From Polaribacter cellanae (GTDB lineage Bacteria; Bacteroidota; Bacteroidia; Flavobacteriales; Flavobacteriaceae): DNA of 64,000 nucleotides. Under the pieces are notes generated by a model, which ran no database searches, was not told the DNA's origin, and was given only the letters and a program-made list of their open reading frames with translations. Within the stretch, counting starts at the first letter, position 1. Each line of letters starts with the position of its first letter. Shown in pieces: positions 19,301-27,818 of this stretch. The position numbers were made by a program, and so were the translations under genes. The stretch covers positions 4,006,501 through 4,070,500 of the forward strand of contig NZ_CP071869.1 in assembly GCF_017569185.1 (NCBI RefSeq), given 5' to 3'.

Positions 19301-19539
19301 CCGGAATTTTAGGAACTTTTTACGTAGAATTTAACGATTGGAACAAGCAAGGAAGGGAAGGTTTCTTAGAGTTTGAAGGAAGAAAAGTAAAATTAGGAAA
19401 CCATCAAGGGAAAGAAGGAAAATGGGTGAAATTTCACGTAATGAGAGAAGATAGTAATGATGGTAAATTAATTCTAAAAACAAAAGCAACAAAAGGTAAT
19501 AATTTAATGATTTCTAAAATTGTTTTGTCGAAAGAATAG
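16339..19539 (+). CDS. Secreted glycoside hydrolase family 2 enzyme
   Basis: A 1066-residue protein with a signal peptide (cleavage near residue 20, after LKA). The GH2 sugar-binding jelly roll covers about 25-175, an immunoglobulin-like domain 180-280, and the TIM barrel 285-590. Catalytic residues are visible: the acid/base Glu428 in CIGNELGNS and the nucleophile Glu506 in IIAHEIGQW. The C-terminal 470 residues add a glutamine-amidotransferase-like segment and a final beta-rich domain, longer than E. coli-type beta-glucuronidases. It is the last gene of the porter/DUF5107 operon. GH2 covers beta-galactosidases, glucuronidases, mannosidases and others; specificity is not evident. Confidence 0.88.
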   Translation: MKKITIIFILLIAFSTVLKAQNILNLQGTWHVQLDKSKVKKQMQLPGSLAEAAIGEKTVGSDFGILTPAYKYIGVAWYEREFTVPKNWKNKTIEVFLERVLWESQVYIDGRKFTTQDGLGTPHIHPIGKLKPGKHKISIRVNNDMIHNIGDKGHAYGEYTQSIWNGIVGKIELIANDPSFIKSIRTFPLVDKDQLKLDVAIISSEKRKGTFLIEIIDVKTNKIAFKTKEKEKLVVGENSKEIVLNLKGKLKKWSEFTPEVYNLKVTLNVGKNNDIYETEFGFVQFSHDGTRVTVNGKPVFLRGNLDCVHFPLTGYPSTKVEDWIRIFEIYKDYGLNHVRYHSWCPPEAAFKAANRVGIYMQAEASIWIDWWMSEDMKKKGRPEMDTKGHPKGLGKDSKRDKFVIAEMNRVVDYYGNNPSFTMFCIGNELGNSDFDVMKNWIADLKKKDPRRLYAISTARKITTVDDYMATHYIPNVGRTRGLNGPGTDWDFEAVYNKMNIPIIAHEIGQWPVYPSWTEIDKYTGVLKARNFEEFRAVAQKNGIVDQDEDFKMASGALNQIMYKYETESFLRTKSCAGVQLLSMQDYQGQGEALIGWLDAHWDSKGITTPEKFREHFTETVPLLRMKKFIWSTDEVYQAKAQLSHYGNNAIKNGVVQMKILTSEGKVLKEDAWNINNVKIGSLINLGNISFPLNEITNADELTISLQLKGTEYKNEWQIWVFPKELPKVDNSAILISDQLDDKTLQALENGAKVLLVANNLGTTENSVNVGFYPLYWSLTFFPGQGKTNIGMLLKDKHPAFDKFPTKFHSDWQWETFKNKTKGFILNDLPANYKPIAQVVDDFHRNNKEGAIFEFKVGKGKLLISGFDLNNTKNVVANQLKYSLTAYMKTSDFAPEQSVSIPFIKNLFPLIPQVEDVATNSQFKNVILEINAAGNFNEKETNKPWKPALDIVEVSKDTKYKVKANGFWKDNVVTVWYGEEITIEIECPAGILGTFYVEFNDWNKQGREGFLEFEGRKVKLGNHQGKEGKWVKFHVMREDSNDGKLILKTKATKGNNLMISKIVLSKE

Positions 19540-19558
19540 TTTTTTTAAAACAAAATAA

Positions 19559-19700
19559 AAAATGAAGCTGTCTCAAAAGTAAATTTAGCTTTCATTTTGA
19601 GCGAAGTCGAAAAATCTAAAAAAAAATAGAAATTCAATGAATAAGATTTCTTCATTATAGTCGATGATAAATTCTAATATTTATGAGACAGCTTCATTTT
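19559..19700. repeat. Nested inverted repeat, MITE-like, 142 bp
   Basis: A perfect 17-bp terminal inverted repeat (AAAATGAAGCTGTCTCA at 19559-19575 and its complement at 19684-19700) encloses a second imperfect inverted repeat with TTCGAC-type arms (19591-19615 against 19642-19672). There is no coding capacity. The size and nesting resemble a miniature transposable element; a composite terminator hairpin 20 bp after the GH2 gene is the alternative. It also marks the left side of a block with different base composition. Confidence 0.5.
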
Positions 19701-19943
19701 TGGTATCAAATTTTATATAAAAAGATAAAAAATGGTTTTTGAGAAACTTCATCTATTTAGAATTGTTTATCCTCAATATATAAATTCCTCTTTTAATTTT
19801 TCATCTTTAAAGTTAAGCCCGCTTTTTAAATATGGAATGTTTAACTAATATTTTACGAGACGACAGGTTCAAAAAAGATATCCATCAAAAAATCTATTTT
19901 AATAAATACTTAAAATTAAAGTAAAAAAAAGCACTTTTTTTAT
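19701..19943. other. Intergenic spacer before the thiamine leader
   Basis: No gene, conserved motif or strong secondary structure was recognised between the MITE-like repeat and the promoter of the thiamine operon. Confidence 0.4.
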
Positions 19944-19951
19944 TATTTTTG
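19944..19951 (+). promoter_or_regulatory. -7 element of the thiamine operon
   Basis: TATTTTTG fits TAnnTTTG and ends 2 bp before the first pairing base of the TPP riboswitch, so transcription would begin at or within its P1 stem. No clear TTTG was found at the -33 position. Confidence 0.45.
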
Positions 19952-19953
19952 TA

Positions 19954-20035
19954 CTGGCTTTAGGGGTATTCTGCAAAGAATTGAGACAGTCCCTTTGAAC
20001 CTGATTCAGTTAACACTGGCGTAGGGAAAAGTTAG
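19954..20035 (+). promoter_or_regulatory. TPP (THI-box) riboswitch
   Basis: The leader contains the conserved core CCCTTTGAACCTGATT, then TTAACACTGGCGTAGGGAAA, and an upstream GGGG and TTGAGA. These match the TPP-binding consensus (CTGAGA, ACCCTTTGAACCTGATC, GGCGTAGGGAA) closely. P1 forms between CTGGCTTT at 19954-19961 and AAAGTTAG at 20028-20035, with G-U pairs. It lies 81 bp upstream of thiM, so TPP should repress the four salvage genes. No obvious terminator hairpin is seen before the ATG, which suggests control of translation or an unrecognised terminator. Confidence 0.93.
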
Positions 20036-20116
20036 AAATACATTTCTTCCTTTTATTTCATTTCTTCTCATTTTAGAGAACCTTTTAGCCGTATTTATAT
20101 TTTAAAAAATAAAGTT

Positions 20117-20914
20117 ATGGCAACTTCTATCTGGAACAATATTGTACTTGTCCGCAAAACATCACCTTTGGTTCATAACGTCACCAACTATGTCGTAATG
20201 AACAATACCGCCAATGCTTTATTGGCTGTTGGAGCCTCACCAATTATGGCTCATGCGCACCAGGAAATTGACGAAATGGTCGGTCTGTGTGAAGCGATGG
20301 TAATTAACATAGGGACTCTAGATGAATATTGGGTACAATCTATGCTAACTACTGCAGAAAAAGCAAATGCGTTAAAAAAACCTTTCGTTTTAGACCCTGT
20401 TGGAGCTGGGGCAACCCATTATCGAGATCGTACACTGGCTAAATTAATAGCTTTACGACCAACGGTAATTAGAGCCAACGCCTCAGAAATTTTGGCACTT
20501 GCTAAATTTAATGCAACCAAAACAAAAGGAGTGGATAGTACCGCTCAAAGTACTGAGGCCATTGAAGCGGCCAAGGTACTCAACCAAACTTTTGGGGCAA
20601 CGATCTGTATATCGGGAGAAACGGATATCATTATCTCAAAAGGACAGCAAGTACGGGTTAAAAACGGAAACAGCCTAATGACAAAAGTAACAGGGTTGGG
20701 CTGTTCTGCAACCGCAATTATAGGGGCGTTTATAGCTGTAATAGAGGATAGAACAGCAGCTGTAACCGCTGCAACTGCTCTAATGGGTGTCTGTGGGGAA
20801 ATTGCTGCTAAAAGCGCAAAAGGGCCCGGAAGTTTACAAATGCTACTGCTCGACAAACTGTATAACATTACAGAAGAGGAATTTATGCATCATATACAAC
20901 TAGAAAAAATATGA
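20117..20914 (+). CDS. thiM: Hydroxyethylthiazole kinase
   Basis: A 265-residue ThiM-family ribokinase-fold enzyme that phosphorylates 4-methyl-5-(2-hydroxyethyl)thiazole for thiamine salvage. Seen are SPLVHNVTNYVVMN at the N-terminus, the substrate region ALLAVGASPIMAHA, PFVLDPVGAGAT, IRANASEILAL and the active-site loop VTGLGCSATA with the conserved Cys. It opens a four-gene operon behind the TPP riboswitch, and its stop overlaps the start of thiE. Third codon positions are richer in G and C than in the flanking sugar and glycolysis genes. Confidence 0.95.
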   Translation: MATSIWNNIVLVRKTSPLVHNVTNYVVMNNTANALLAVGASPIMAHAHQEIDEMVGLCEAMVINIGTLDEYWVQSMLTTAEKANALKKPFVLDPVGAGATHYRDRTLAKLIALRPTVIRANASEILALAKFNATKTKGVDSTAQSTEAIEAAKVLNQTFGATICISGETDIIISKGQQVRVKNGNSLMTKVTGLGCSATAIIGAFIAVIEDRTAAVTAATALMGVCGEIAAKSAKGPGSLQMLLLDKLYNITEEEFMHHIQLEKI

Positions 20915-21549
20915 CGAAAGAAAACTTTCCCTTTAAACTGTATTTAGTGCTTTCAGAAAAAGGTTGTGCAGAAAGACATTTCCTAACAGTAGCGGAACAA
21001 GCCATTTTGGGAGGTGTAGATATTGTGCAATTGAGAGAGAAAAAAGCCTCTACCCAAGAGTTTGTTGAGAAAGCCTTCCGTTTACAGGATGTTCTTGCTA
21101 AAACCGGCACACCATTGATAATAAATGATAATTTAGAAGTGGCCCAAAAAGTTAAGGCCTATGGAATACACGTAGGAAATAACGACATAGCACCATCATA
21201 TATTAGCGCTGTGTGGAAGGACTGTAGGTCTATTGGGTATTCCATTGAATTTCTAGAACAGCTCAATACTAAAGAAGCGGAGGTTTCCGACTGTTTGGCG
21301 GTAAGTCCTGTATTTAAAACATCCACAAAAAAAAATACCATAACCGAATGGGGGTTACAAGGCGTTTCAGAAATCCGAAACCTAACCGATAAACCATTGA
21401 TTGCCATAGGTAATATGAATTCGTTAAATGTATCTAACGTCATAAAAGCAGGAGCCGATTGCATTGCTGTAGCCTCGGCAATCTGCTTGGCAAAAGACCC
21501 TATGAAGGCAGCAATAGAAATTAGAAATCAAATTGAAAAAGCATTATGA
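20911..21549 (+). CDS. thiE: Thiamine-phosphate synthase
   Basis: A 212-residue TIM-barrel enzyme joining the thiazole phosphate and pyrimidine diphosphate to thiamine phosphate. Diagnostic parts are VQLREKKAS, LIINDNLEVA, GIHVGNNDIAP, LAVSPVFKTSTKK and the phosphate-binding PLIAIGNMN plus ADCIAVASAI. It overlaps thiM by 4 bp and thiD by 4 bp (ATGA junctions), which implies translational coupling. Length is normal. Confidence 0.94.
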   Translation: MTKENFPFKLYLVLSEKGCAERHFLTVAEQAILGGVDIVQLREKKASTQEFVEKAFRLQDVLAKTGTPLIINDNLEVAQKVKAYGIHVGNNDIAPSYISAVWKDCRSIGYSIEFLEQLNTKEAEVSDCLAVSPVFKTSTKKNTITEWGLQGVSEIRNLTDKPLIAIGNMNSLNVSNVIKAGADCIAVASAICLAKDPMKAAIEIRNQIEKAL

Positions 21550-22382
21550 AAAAATATAGGTACACATCAACTCTTACCATTGCAGGTTTCGATCCAAGTG
21601 GAGGCGCTGGCATACAGGCAGACATTAAAACCATCTCGGCTCTGGGCTGTTTTGCCACTTCAGTATTAACGGCCTTACCCGTTCAGAATACAATGGGCGT
21701 AAATACCATTTACCCAATTCCCTATAAAGCTGTAAAAGAACAAATTGCGGTAATACTGGAAGATATTTTTCCTGATGCCCTAAAAATAGGCATGGTGCAT
21801 ACCTGCGAACTGGTTAACACCATAGTTAACACTTTGGGTAAATACCCTAAAATACCGCTGGTTTTTGATCCTGTTATGGTAGCTACCAGTGGCCATAAAT
21901 TAATAGAGGACGAGACCATTCAAAGCATTGTTAACAAACTTTTTCCCATAGCAGATATTATTACGCCCAATCTTGATGAAGCCGAAATATTGGCCAACAT
22001 GAAAATTGAAACCATTGAAGACATGTACCTGGCTGGCAAAAAGATTAAAGGATTAGGAGCTAAAAATATATTGCTAAAGGGAGGTCACCTGAAAACGGCT
22101 CGGCTTACGTCCTTATTTTTTAGTGGAGATGGTAAGGTTTACGAGTTTCATTTCAAAAAATATGACACAAAGAATACCCATGGTTCGGGCTGTAGTTTAT
22201 CATCTGCAATCGCGTCTTATTTGGCGCAAGGAAAATCAATGTTGGATGCTGTTACATTGGGGCAAGATTATACAAAAGAGGCAATCTACCATGGTAGGGA
22301 CGTTATCATTGGTAAAGGCAATGGTCCGTTAAATCACTTTTTCAATCCACAAAAACTTATTAAAAATGAATTGGTCCACTAA
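21546..22382 (+). CDS. thiD: Hydroxymethylpyrimidine/phosphomethylpyrimidine kinase
   Basis: A 278-residue ribokinase-fold enzyme that phosphorylates HMP and HMP-phosphate. The substrate segment IAGFDPSGGAGIQAD lies at the N-terminus, DPVMVATSGHKLI in the middle and the anion hole THGSGCSLSSAIA near the C-terminus. It shares 4 bp with thiE and 17 bp with tenA. Together with thiM it supplies both thiamine halves from salvaged precursors; no thiC, thiG or thiH is in the window. Confidence 0.95.
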   Translation: MKKYRYTSTLTIAGFDPSGGAGIQADIKTISALGCFATSVLTALPVQNTMGVNTIYPIPYKAVKEQIAVILEDIFPDALKIGMVHTCELVNTIVNTLGKYPKIPLVFDPVMVATSGHKLIEDETIQSIVNKLFPIADIITPNLDEAEILANMKIETIEDMYLAGKKIKGLGAKNILLKGGHLKTARLTSLFFSGDGKVYEFHFKKYDTKNTHGSGCSLSSAIASYLAQGKSMLDAVTLGQDYTKEAIYHGRDVIIGKGNGPLNHFFNPQKLIKNELVH

Positions 22383-23013
22383 TGTCTGGAAACAAATACA
22401 GCCCATTTATAACCGTATTTTAAACATGCCATTTATTGCAGAATTAACAGATGGCACTTTACCCAAAGAAAAATTTAAATTCTACATGGCGCAAGATTCG
22501 CATTATTTAGAACACTTTGGCAGAAGCCTATCTTTAATTGCAAGTCGAATTGAAAATATAAACGATACTCTTACCTTTATCCGTTTTGCAGAAGGTGCCA
22601 TTGTTGTAGAAAACGCACTTCATGAGTCCTATTTTAAAGACTTTAATTTAACCGATAAAGGTAGTATGCAGCCCAGTTGTCATCACTATGCCCACACTTT
22701 AAAAAGTACGGCAACTTTAGCAAATATAGAAGTAGCTGTTGCTGCAGTACTGCCCTGTTTCTGGATTTATAGAGAGGTAGGGCATTATATTACTACAAAT
22801 CTAAAGTCGGTAAATAATCCGTACCAAAAGTGGATAGACACCTATGGAGGGGAGGAATTCAATACTTTAGTAGAACAGGCAATAAAGATTACAGATCGGT
22901 TGGCTTTAAATTGTACAAAAGCCCAACAAAATTTAATGACGGACGCTTTTATTACTTCGAGCCATTTAGAATATCAATTTTGGGATGGTGCCTACAATTT
23001 AAGAACATGGTAA
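22366..23013 (+). CDS. tenA: Aminopyrimidine aminohydrolase / thiaminase II
   Basis: A 215-residue TenA-family helical protein. Residues expected in the active site are present: Asp44 in MAQDSHYLEHF, the nucleophile Cys131 in VLPCFWIYREV and Glu202 in HLEYQFWD. The family hydrolyses aminopyrimidine breakdown products of thiamine to HMP, which thiD then phosphorylates. The start overlaps the end of thiD by 17 bp, confirming the operon. It is the last gene under the TPP riboswitch; the next gene is convergent. Confidence 0.93.
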   Translation: MNWSTNVWKQIQPIYNRILNMPFIAELTDGTLPKEKFKFYMAQDSHYLEHFGRSLSLIASRIENINDTLTFIRFAEGAIVVENALHESYFKDFNLTDKGSMQPSCHHYAHTLKSTATLANIEVAVAAVLPCFWIYREVGHYITTNLKSVNNPYQKWIDTYGGEEFNTLVEQAIKITDRLALNCTKAQQNLMTDAFITSSHLEYQFWDGAYNLRTW

Positions 23014-23086
23014 TTTATGGGTTTGAATTGTAAAATAAATTTCGACAACCGATAAAAGGCCATGTTACCTAATAATCCATATCATA

Positions 23087-24076
23087 TTATAAACGCATCC
23101 TAAATTTTTTGGGCGTGATACCGGTGTACTTTTTAAATGCGACGCTAAAGTGTGTTGCATTTTTGTATCCAATTTTTTCGGCAATTTCATAAATTGGAAT
23201 CTGGGTCGTTTTTAATAAATTTTGAGCAAAACGCATTTTCTCTTTCCTACTGAATTGGTTTACGGAATAACCAAAAATCCGTTTAAACTCTTTTTTTAAG
23301 ACGAATTCGTTTAAGCCAACTTTTAATGACAGTTCTTTTATAGTATAGTTTTTGTGAATATTGTCTATAATATATTGGCGAATACCATAAAGATGTTTTA
23401 TAACCTCTGTATTGCCGTTTAATGCTTTTGTGGGTTTTGAGCTTTTATAGTTTTCTATTTGAAACACAAGAAGTTCCAATACTTTTGCATTAAAAAAAAG
23501 CCTGTGGTTAATGCCCTGTAATTTGTAATCTTCTAACTCTCTAAGTACCTTGGACAATTCATTTGTGATCGGTCTTATAAGTTTAGTATCCGTTAAATCC
23601 TTAAAGGTCAATTGATTTTCGATTCCCATTTTTTTTAGAAATATAGGCGATAATCTTATTTTTATTTCTTTATATAGCTTGCCCCCAGAGATTCTGGTGT
23701 TTCCATTCACATCATAGATTTTTGCCATGTAACATTGCTGGTTTTCACACACAATGTCTTTATTGGCTCCATTGAGGGTTATGATTTTTTCGCCATCTAA
23801 TAAAAATACTAGCTGAAGTGAATTGTACTGTTTTTCATAGGTAAGCAAAAGATCATTGTGCAGCTTAAAATTACTTATGCTAAGCCAAATATCGTTAAAA
23901 GTGTAAATGGATATGGTTCCTTTTCCATAAGAAGGGGATATTGAATATTCTTTAAGAGCATTTTCTTTATTATGGATTTTGTTACTAATAGTGCCTATAA
24001 GTTCCTCTAAACAACCATTCTCTTTAATAATATGTGAAGCTTTCCATTTGTTTTTTTTACGTCTTTTTTTATCCAT
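23087..24076 (-). CDS. AraC-family regulator, PchR-like
   Basis: A 329-residue protein with a C-terminal AraC helix-turn-helix pair (NYTIKELSLKVGLNEFVLKK and AEKIGYKNATHFSVAFKKYTG) and an N-terminal domain like that of PchR and other siderophore-responsive AraC regulators. It is divergent from the TonB-dependent receptor gene with about 200 bp between starts. By analogy with PchR/FptA it should switch on receptor expression when the cognate chelate is present. The N-terminus is highly basic (KKRRKKNKWK), so the true start may be a little further in. Confidence 0.8.
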   Translation of the reverse strand: MDKKRRKKNKWKASHIIKENGCLEELIGTISNKIHNKENALKEYSISPSYGKGTISIYTFNDIWLSISNFKLHNDLLLTYEKQYNSLQLVFLLDGEKIITLNGANKDIVCENQQCYMAKIYDVNGNTRISGGKLYKEIKIRLSPIFLKKMGIENQLTFKDLTDTKLIRPITNELSKVLRELEDYKLQGINHRLFFNAKVLELLVFQIENYKSSKPTKALNGNTEVIKHLYGIRQYIIDNIHKNYTIKELSLKVGLNEFVLKKEFKRIFGYSVNQFSRKEKMRFAQNLLKTTQIPIYEIAEKIGYKNATHFSVAFKKYTGITPKKFRMRL

Positions 24077-24281
24077 AAACCGTCTTTTTTCTGAGCTTAA
24101 CTAGTATTAGATTTGCGCAGTAAATTTATTTAGACTTAATATAAATAACAAATTTAAATATAAGATTTTTAAGAAAAAAAAGTATGCATATTTTTTTGAA
24201 AATATAGAGTAACCTAAAAAAAAGAAAATAAGAATAACCTCATTGTTAAAAAAAAACTGAGTACTCGAAAAAACAATCCTT

Positions 24282-26621
24282 ATGAAAACAATAATAAAAA
24301 CTTTTTTCACATTATTTATAACCTCTTTGGTTTATTCTCAATCAGGAGAAATAAAAGGGGGGGTTGTAGGAGAAGATGGAAACCCTGTAGCTTATGTAAA
24401 TGTGTCTATAGAAAACTCGTCTATTGGTACATATACAAAAACAGATGGAACTTTTAAACTAACTGGTTTAAGTCCTGGTAGAGCAACTGTGATTATAAGT
24501 AATGTGGGGTATAAAACTTTAAAACTTGAAACTAAAATTAATGCTAACAAAACTACATTTATTCCTAAAATTATTTTAATCGTTGAAACAGAAGGTTTAA
24601 ATGAAGTTGTGGTTAAAGGTAATGCTAAGAATAAATTTTTAGAAAAGGAGGCTTCAACTACACTTCGTTTGAAGACAGAGATTATTAAACTACCTCAAAA
24701 CATACAGGTAATAAGTGAGGATCTACTGGAGAACCAAGGCATTCTAAATATGATGGAAAGCATTACTAAAAACATTAGTGGCGCACAAATGATTGAGCAT
24801 TGGGGCAATTTTGCTCGTATTAATATGCGTGGTTTTAAACTCCCAGCGTTTAGAAATGGTATGAATGTAGAAATGCCTTGGGGACCATTATCTGAAGATA
24901 TGTCTATGGTAGAGCGTATAGAATTTGTTAAAGGTCCATCAGGTTTTATGATGTCTGCTGGAGAGCCAGGTGGTTTTTATAATGTGGTTACAAAAAAACC
25001 AACGGAAAGGTCTATTAATGAGATTACCCTAACAGCAGGAAGCTTTAATACATTTAGAGGTACATTGGATTCGGGAGGTAAATTAACTTCAGACGGAAAG
25101 CTTCAATATCGATTTAATGGAATGTATCAAACAGCTGATTCGTATAGAGATTTTGAAAATTCAAATCGATTTAGTATCGTGCCTTCGTTAAAATATAAGA
25201 TTAGTAACAAAACTTCACTATCCACAGAACTTACATATCAAAAAGCAAATATGCTTTTAGGATCCGCCTATGTATTTGCTTTACCCGAGGATGGGCTTGG
25301 TGCTTTTGACTATGATTATACGTCAATTGATAGAGGTTTTCCAAAAACAAAAATTGACGATTTTAGTGTAATAACAAATATTACCCACAAATTTAATGAC
25401 AAGTGGTCCATTGAAGCACAACATGCTTATTTTAAATACGAACAAGAAGGTGCTAGCTTTTGGGTTTGGGGTATAGATAATGCTGGAAACGCAGATAGAA
25501 AAATAAGTATTTGGGACGCACTTAGTACAAATCAATTAGCGCAAATTTACTTTAATGGCGAGCTCAATACAGGAACTATAATACACAAAATTATGGGAGG
25601 TTATGACTATCGAGACCTAAGTTATTATGCAGATTGGTCTCAAAAAGAAAGTATAGACGTAACACCTTTTAATATCTACAATCCTGTTTATGGTAAGGCT
25701 GTTTACCCAAAATTTGATAGGTCCAAACCTATAAAAGTAAGAGGGCTAGCCAACCATCAAGGAAACAGCTACAACGCATTATATTTACAAGATGAAATTT
25801 GGATGTTAAAAAACAAACTAAGGCTAACATTAGCAGCCAGATATACAGATATGAAAGTATTTGCTTATGGCAATGAAACTAAAAACAGTAAACTTACACC
25901 TAGAGTTGGGCTTAGTTTCGATGTGCTACCTAGTTTAACAGTATACGGTTTGTATGATCAGTCGTTCTCTCCGCAATTTGGGGCAAGTTTTACTAATAAA
26001 AAATTTAAACCAGTAGAAGCCAAAGATATTGAAGGTGGAATTAAGAAAACATGGTTTAACGGCAAACTAAATACAAGCATTACCGCTTATCAAATTACCA
26101 AAGAAAATATCTTGGTTGCCGACCCTGAAAACCCGAATTTTTCTATTCAGTTAGGAGAAGTACAATCAAAAGGAATTGAAGTGGACGTTCAAGGTAGATT
26201 AACACCTCAGTTAGATGTAATTTTTAATTATGCCAATACCAATGTTGAGATTACAAAAGACACCGATCCTAAAAAAATAGGCACTAAAATGACTGGCTAT
26301 GCTAAACACATTACAAACGGTTGGTTAAATTATACATTTCCAAATGAAACTGTACTAAAAGGTATTGGGGTTTCTTTAGGGTACCAATACCAAATAGATC
26401 GTTCATCTTGGGCATGGTCCGCTGATAATGAAGCTATTTTACCAGATTATTTTAGGTTAGATGGTGGTATATCTTGGCGAAATAGAAACCTTAGGATAAA
26501 CTTAAATATAAACAACCTATTAAATAAACATTTGTTTTCTGGATCTTCATATAGTACCTATGTTGGTTGGCAAAATGAACCCAAAATTAACGGAAGACTT
26601 ACCATAGCTTATACATTTTAA
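24282..26621 (+). CDS. TonB-dependent siderophore-type receptor
   Basis: A 779-residue outer-membrane receptor: signal peptide (about 1-19, ending VYS), a carboxypeptidase-regulatory-like domain typical of Bacteroidetes receptors (about 23-100), a plug domain with NMRGFKLPAFRNGMNV and VKGPSGFMMSAGEPGG, then a 22-strand-type barrel ending in a terminal Phe (TIAYTF). The plug wording (LPQNIQVIS, GEPGGFYNVVTKKP) is that of the FhuA/FecA-like ferric-siderophore group and not SusC. Downstream DUF4198, DUF3325-like, DUF3649-like and PepSY genes form an iron-uptake set known from many bacteria. Confidence 0.9.
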   Translation: MKTIIKTFFTLFITSLVYSQSGEIKGGVVGEDGNPVAYVNVSIENSSIGTYTKTDGTFKLTGLSPGRATVIISNVGYKTLKLETKINANKTTFIPKIILIVETEGLNEVVVKGNAKNKFLEKEASTTLRLKTEIIKLPQNIQVISEDLLENQGILNMMESITKNISGAQMIEHWGNFARINMRGFKLPAFRNGMNVEMPWGPLSEDMSMVERIEFVKGPSGFMMSAGEPGGFYNVVTKKPTERSINEITLTAGSFNTFRGTLDSGGKLTSDGKLQYRFNGMYQTADSYRDFENSNRFSIVPSLKYKISNKTSLSTELTYQKANMLLGSAYVFALPEDGLGAFDYDYTSIDRGFPKTKIDDFSVITNITHKFNDKWSIEAQHAYFKYEQEGASFWVWGIDNAGNADRKISIWDALSTNQLAQIYFNGELNTGTIIHKIMGGYDYRDLSYYADWSQKESIDVTPFNIYNPVYGKAVYPKFDRSKPIKVRGLANHQGNSYNALYLQDEIWMLKNKLRLTLAARYTDMKVFAYGNETKNSKLTPRVGLSFDVLPSLTVYGLYDQSFSPQFGASFTNKKFKPVEAKDIEGGIKKTWFNGKLNTSITAYQITKENILVADPENPNFSIQLGEVQSKGIEVDVQGRLTPQLDVIFNYANTNVEITKDTDPKKIGTKMTGYAKHITNGWLNYTFPNETVLKGIGVSLGYQYQIDRSSWAWSADNEAILPDYFRLDGGISWRNRNLRINLNINNLLNKHLFSGSSYSTYVGWQNEPKINGRLTIAYTF

Positions 26622-26746
26622 TAACCCTAATTTTATAAAAATTTAGTTTAGTTGTTTTTAATGGTTTTTCTGTCAGAAATGTAGATGCTTTAAAATAAAA
26701 ACTTCAAAACGATTAATTACAGAAAATAATTTTAAAATAATTTATC

Positions 26747-27484
26747 ATGAAAAAAAACATAATAAGCTTAGTTCTATTCTTAGCAACAACACCCTTATTT
26801 GCTCATTATATTTGGATAGAAACAGCACCTGTTGGAAAACAGCATACAGAGCACTTTATAAAAGTACGATTTGGTGAATATACTTATGGAGTCTTAGAGA
26901 AAACAGATGGGGATGCTTTTAAAAGTGTGAGCAAATTTACGCTTTGGGTAATGTCTCCAAGCGGAAAAAAAACACCTCTTAAAGTTTCTGCTAAAGAAGA
27001 TTTTTACGCAGCTTCCTTTATACCAACAGAGGATGGAACCTACACTATAGCCTTAGATAACAAAAACATAAAAGTCCTTGATTATACAAAATATGATTAT
27101 GGAATTTTTAAAGGGCAATATCATGCAAAAGCCAAGGTAGTTGTGGGTAATACACTTTCTAATTTTAACAAGACGAATACTACAGGTATTGAGATTATTG
27201 ACCTTACAGACCAAGAATTCTCTAAAGAAAGTACTGTTCTACTTCAAGTTCTTTTTAATGGAGAGCCCTTAAAAGAAAATGAACTGTCCGTTTTTGTAGC
27301 TGACCTATGGTCTAAAAAACTAAAGACCGATAAAGAGGGTAAGGTTACGTTTAAGCTTCCTTGGGAAACCAAATATATCGTAGAAACTATTTTTGAAGAA
27401 AAAGTTCCGGGCACATTTAAAGGACTGGACTACGACTTTATTTGGCATTGTGCAACCTACTGTATTTCTTTAAAAAGTAAATGA
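26747..27484 (+). CDS. DUF4198 periplasmic protein
   Basis: A 245-residue protein with a clear signal peptide (cleavage after LFA, mature start HYIWIETAP). The HYIW beginning, the paired beta-sandwich segments and the ELSVFVADLWSKKLKTDKEGK segment match DUF4198 proteins, which often lie next to TonB-dependent receptors and are thought to bind metal or a metal chelate in the periplasm. It starts 125 bp after the receptor gene and overlaps the next gene by 4 bp. The molecular role is not established. Confidence 0.82.
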   Translation: MKKNIISLVLFLATTPLFAHYIWIETAPVGKQHTEHFIKVRFGEYTYGVLEKTDGDAFKSVSKFTLWVMSPSGKKTPLKVSAKEDFYAASFIPTEDGTYTIALDNKNIKVLDYTKYDYGIFKGQYHAKAKVVVGNTLSNFNKTNTTGIEIIDLTDQEFSKESTVLLQVLFNGEPLKENELSVFVADLWSKKLKTDKEGKVTFKLPWETKYIVETIFEEKVPGTFKGLDYDFIWHCATYCISLKSK

Positions 27485-27816
27485 TGAATACCATTTTAAT
27501 TGTATTTACGTTTCTTGGTTTTTACATAGCCTATAATACGTCTAAAAAGGCTATTTTGCTCAATAATCGCCCTTTTGAAAAATGGGTACAGCAGCATCCT
27601 CTTGTATCTAAAAGAGTTGCTTTAGGAATACTTTTCTTGGCTTATATAGGAGCTATAATTCTTCACGGTTTTGGTGCCGGAATTTTAATGGAATGTATTA
27701 TCCTTATAACGCTTGCAAGCCTTGTGGTTTGTATTGTCCCTTTACAAATTTTTAATTATCGTATTCTATTAATCATATTTATGCTTTCATTTTTTTTAGA
27801 ACTTTACATCGTATAA
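27481..27816 (+). CDS. DUF3325-like small membrane protein
   Basis: A 111-residue protein with three hydrophobic helices and a short basic loop (HPLVSKRVALG). It overlaps the DUF4198 stop through an ATGATGA junction and ends 2 bp before the next gene. Size, topology and position match the DUF3325 proteins found beside PepSY and DUF3649 genes in iron-uptake operons. The identification rests more on gene order than on distinctive motifs. Confidence 0.65.
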   Translation: MMNTILIVFTFLGFYIAYNTSKKAILLNNRPFEKWVQQHPLVSKRVALGILFLAYIGAIILHGFGAGILMECIILITLASLVVCIVPLQIFNYRILLIIFMLSFFLELYIV

Positions 27817-27818
27817 GT

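Noticed and set aside
20545..20868. 107-codon open frame on the minus strand inside thiM
   Set aside because: Ala/Ile-rich shadow of the GC-richer thiM reading frame.
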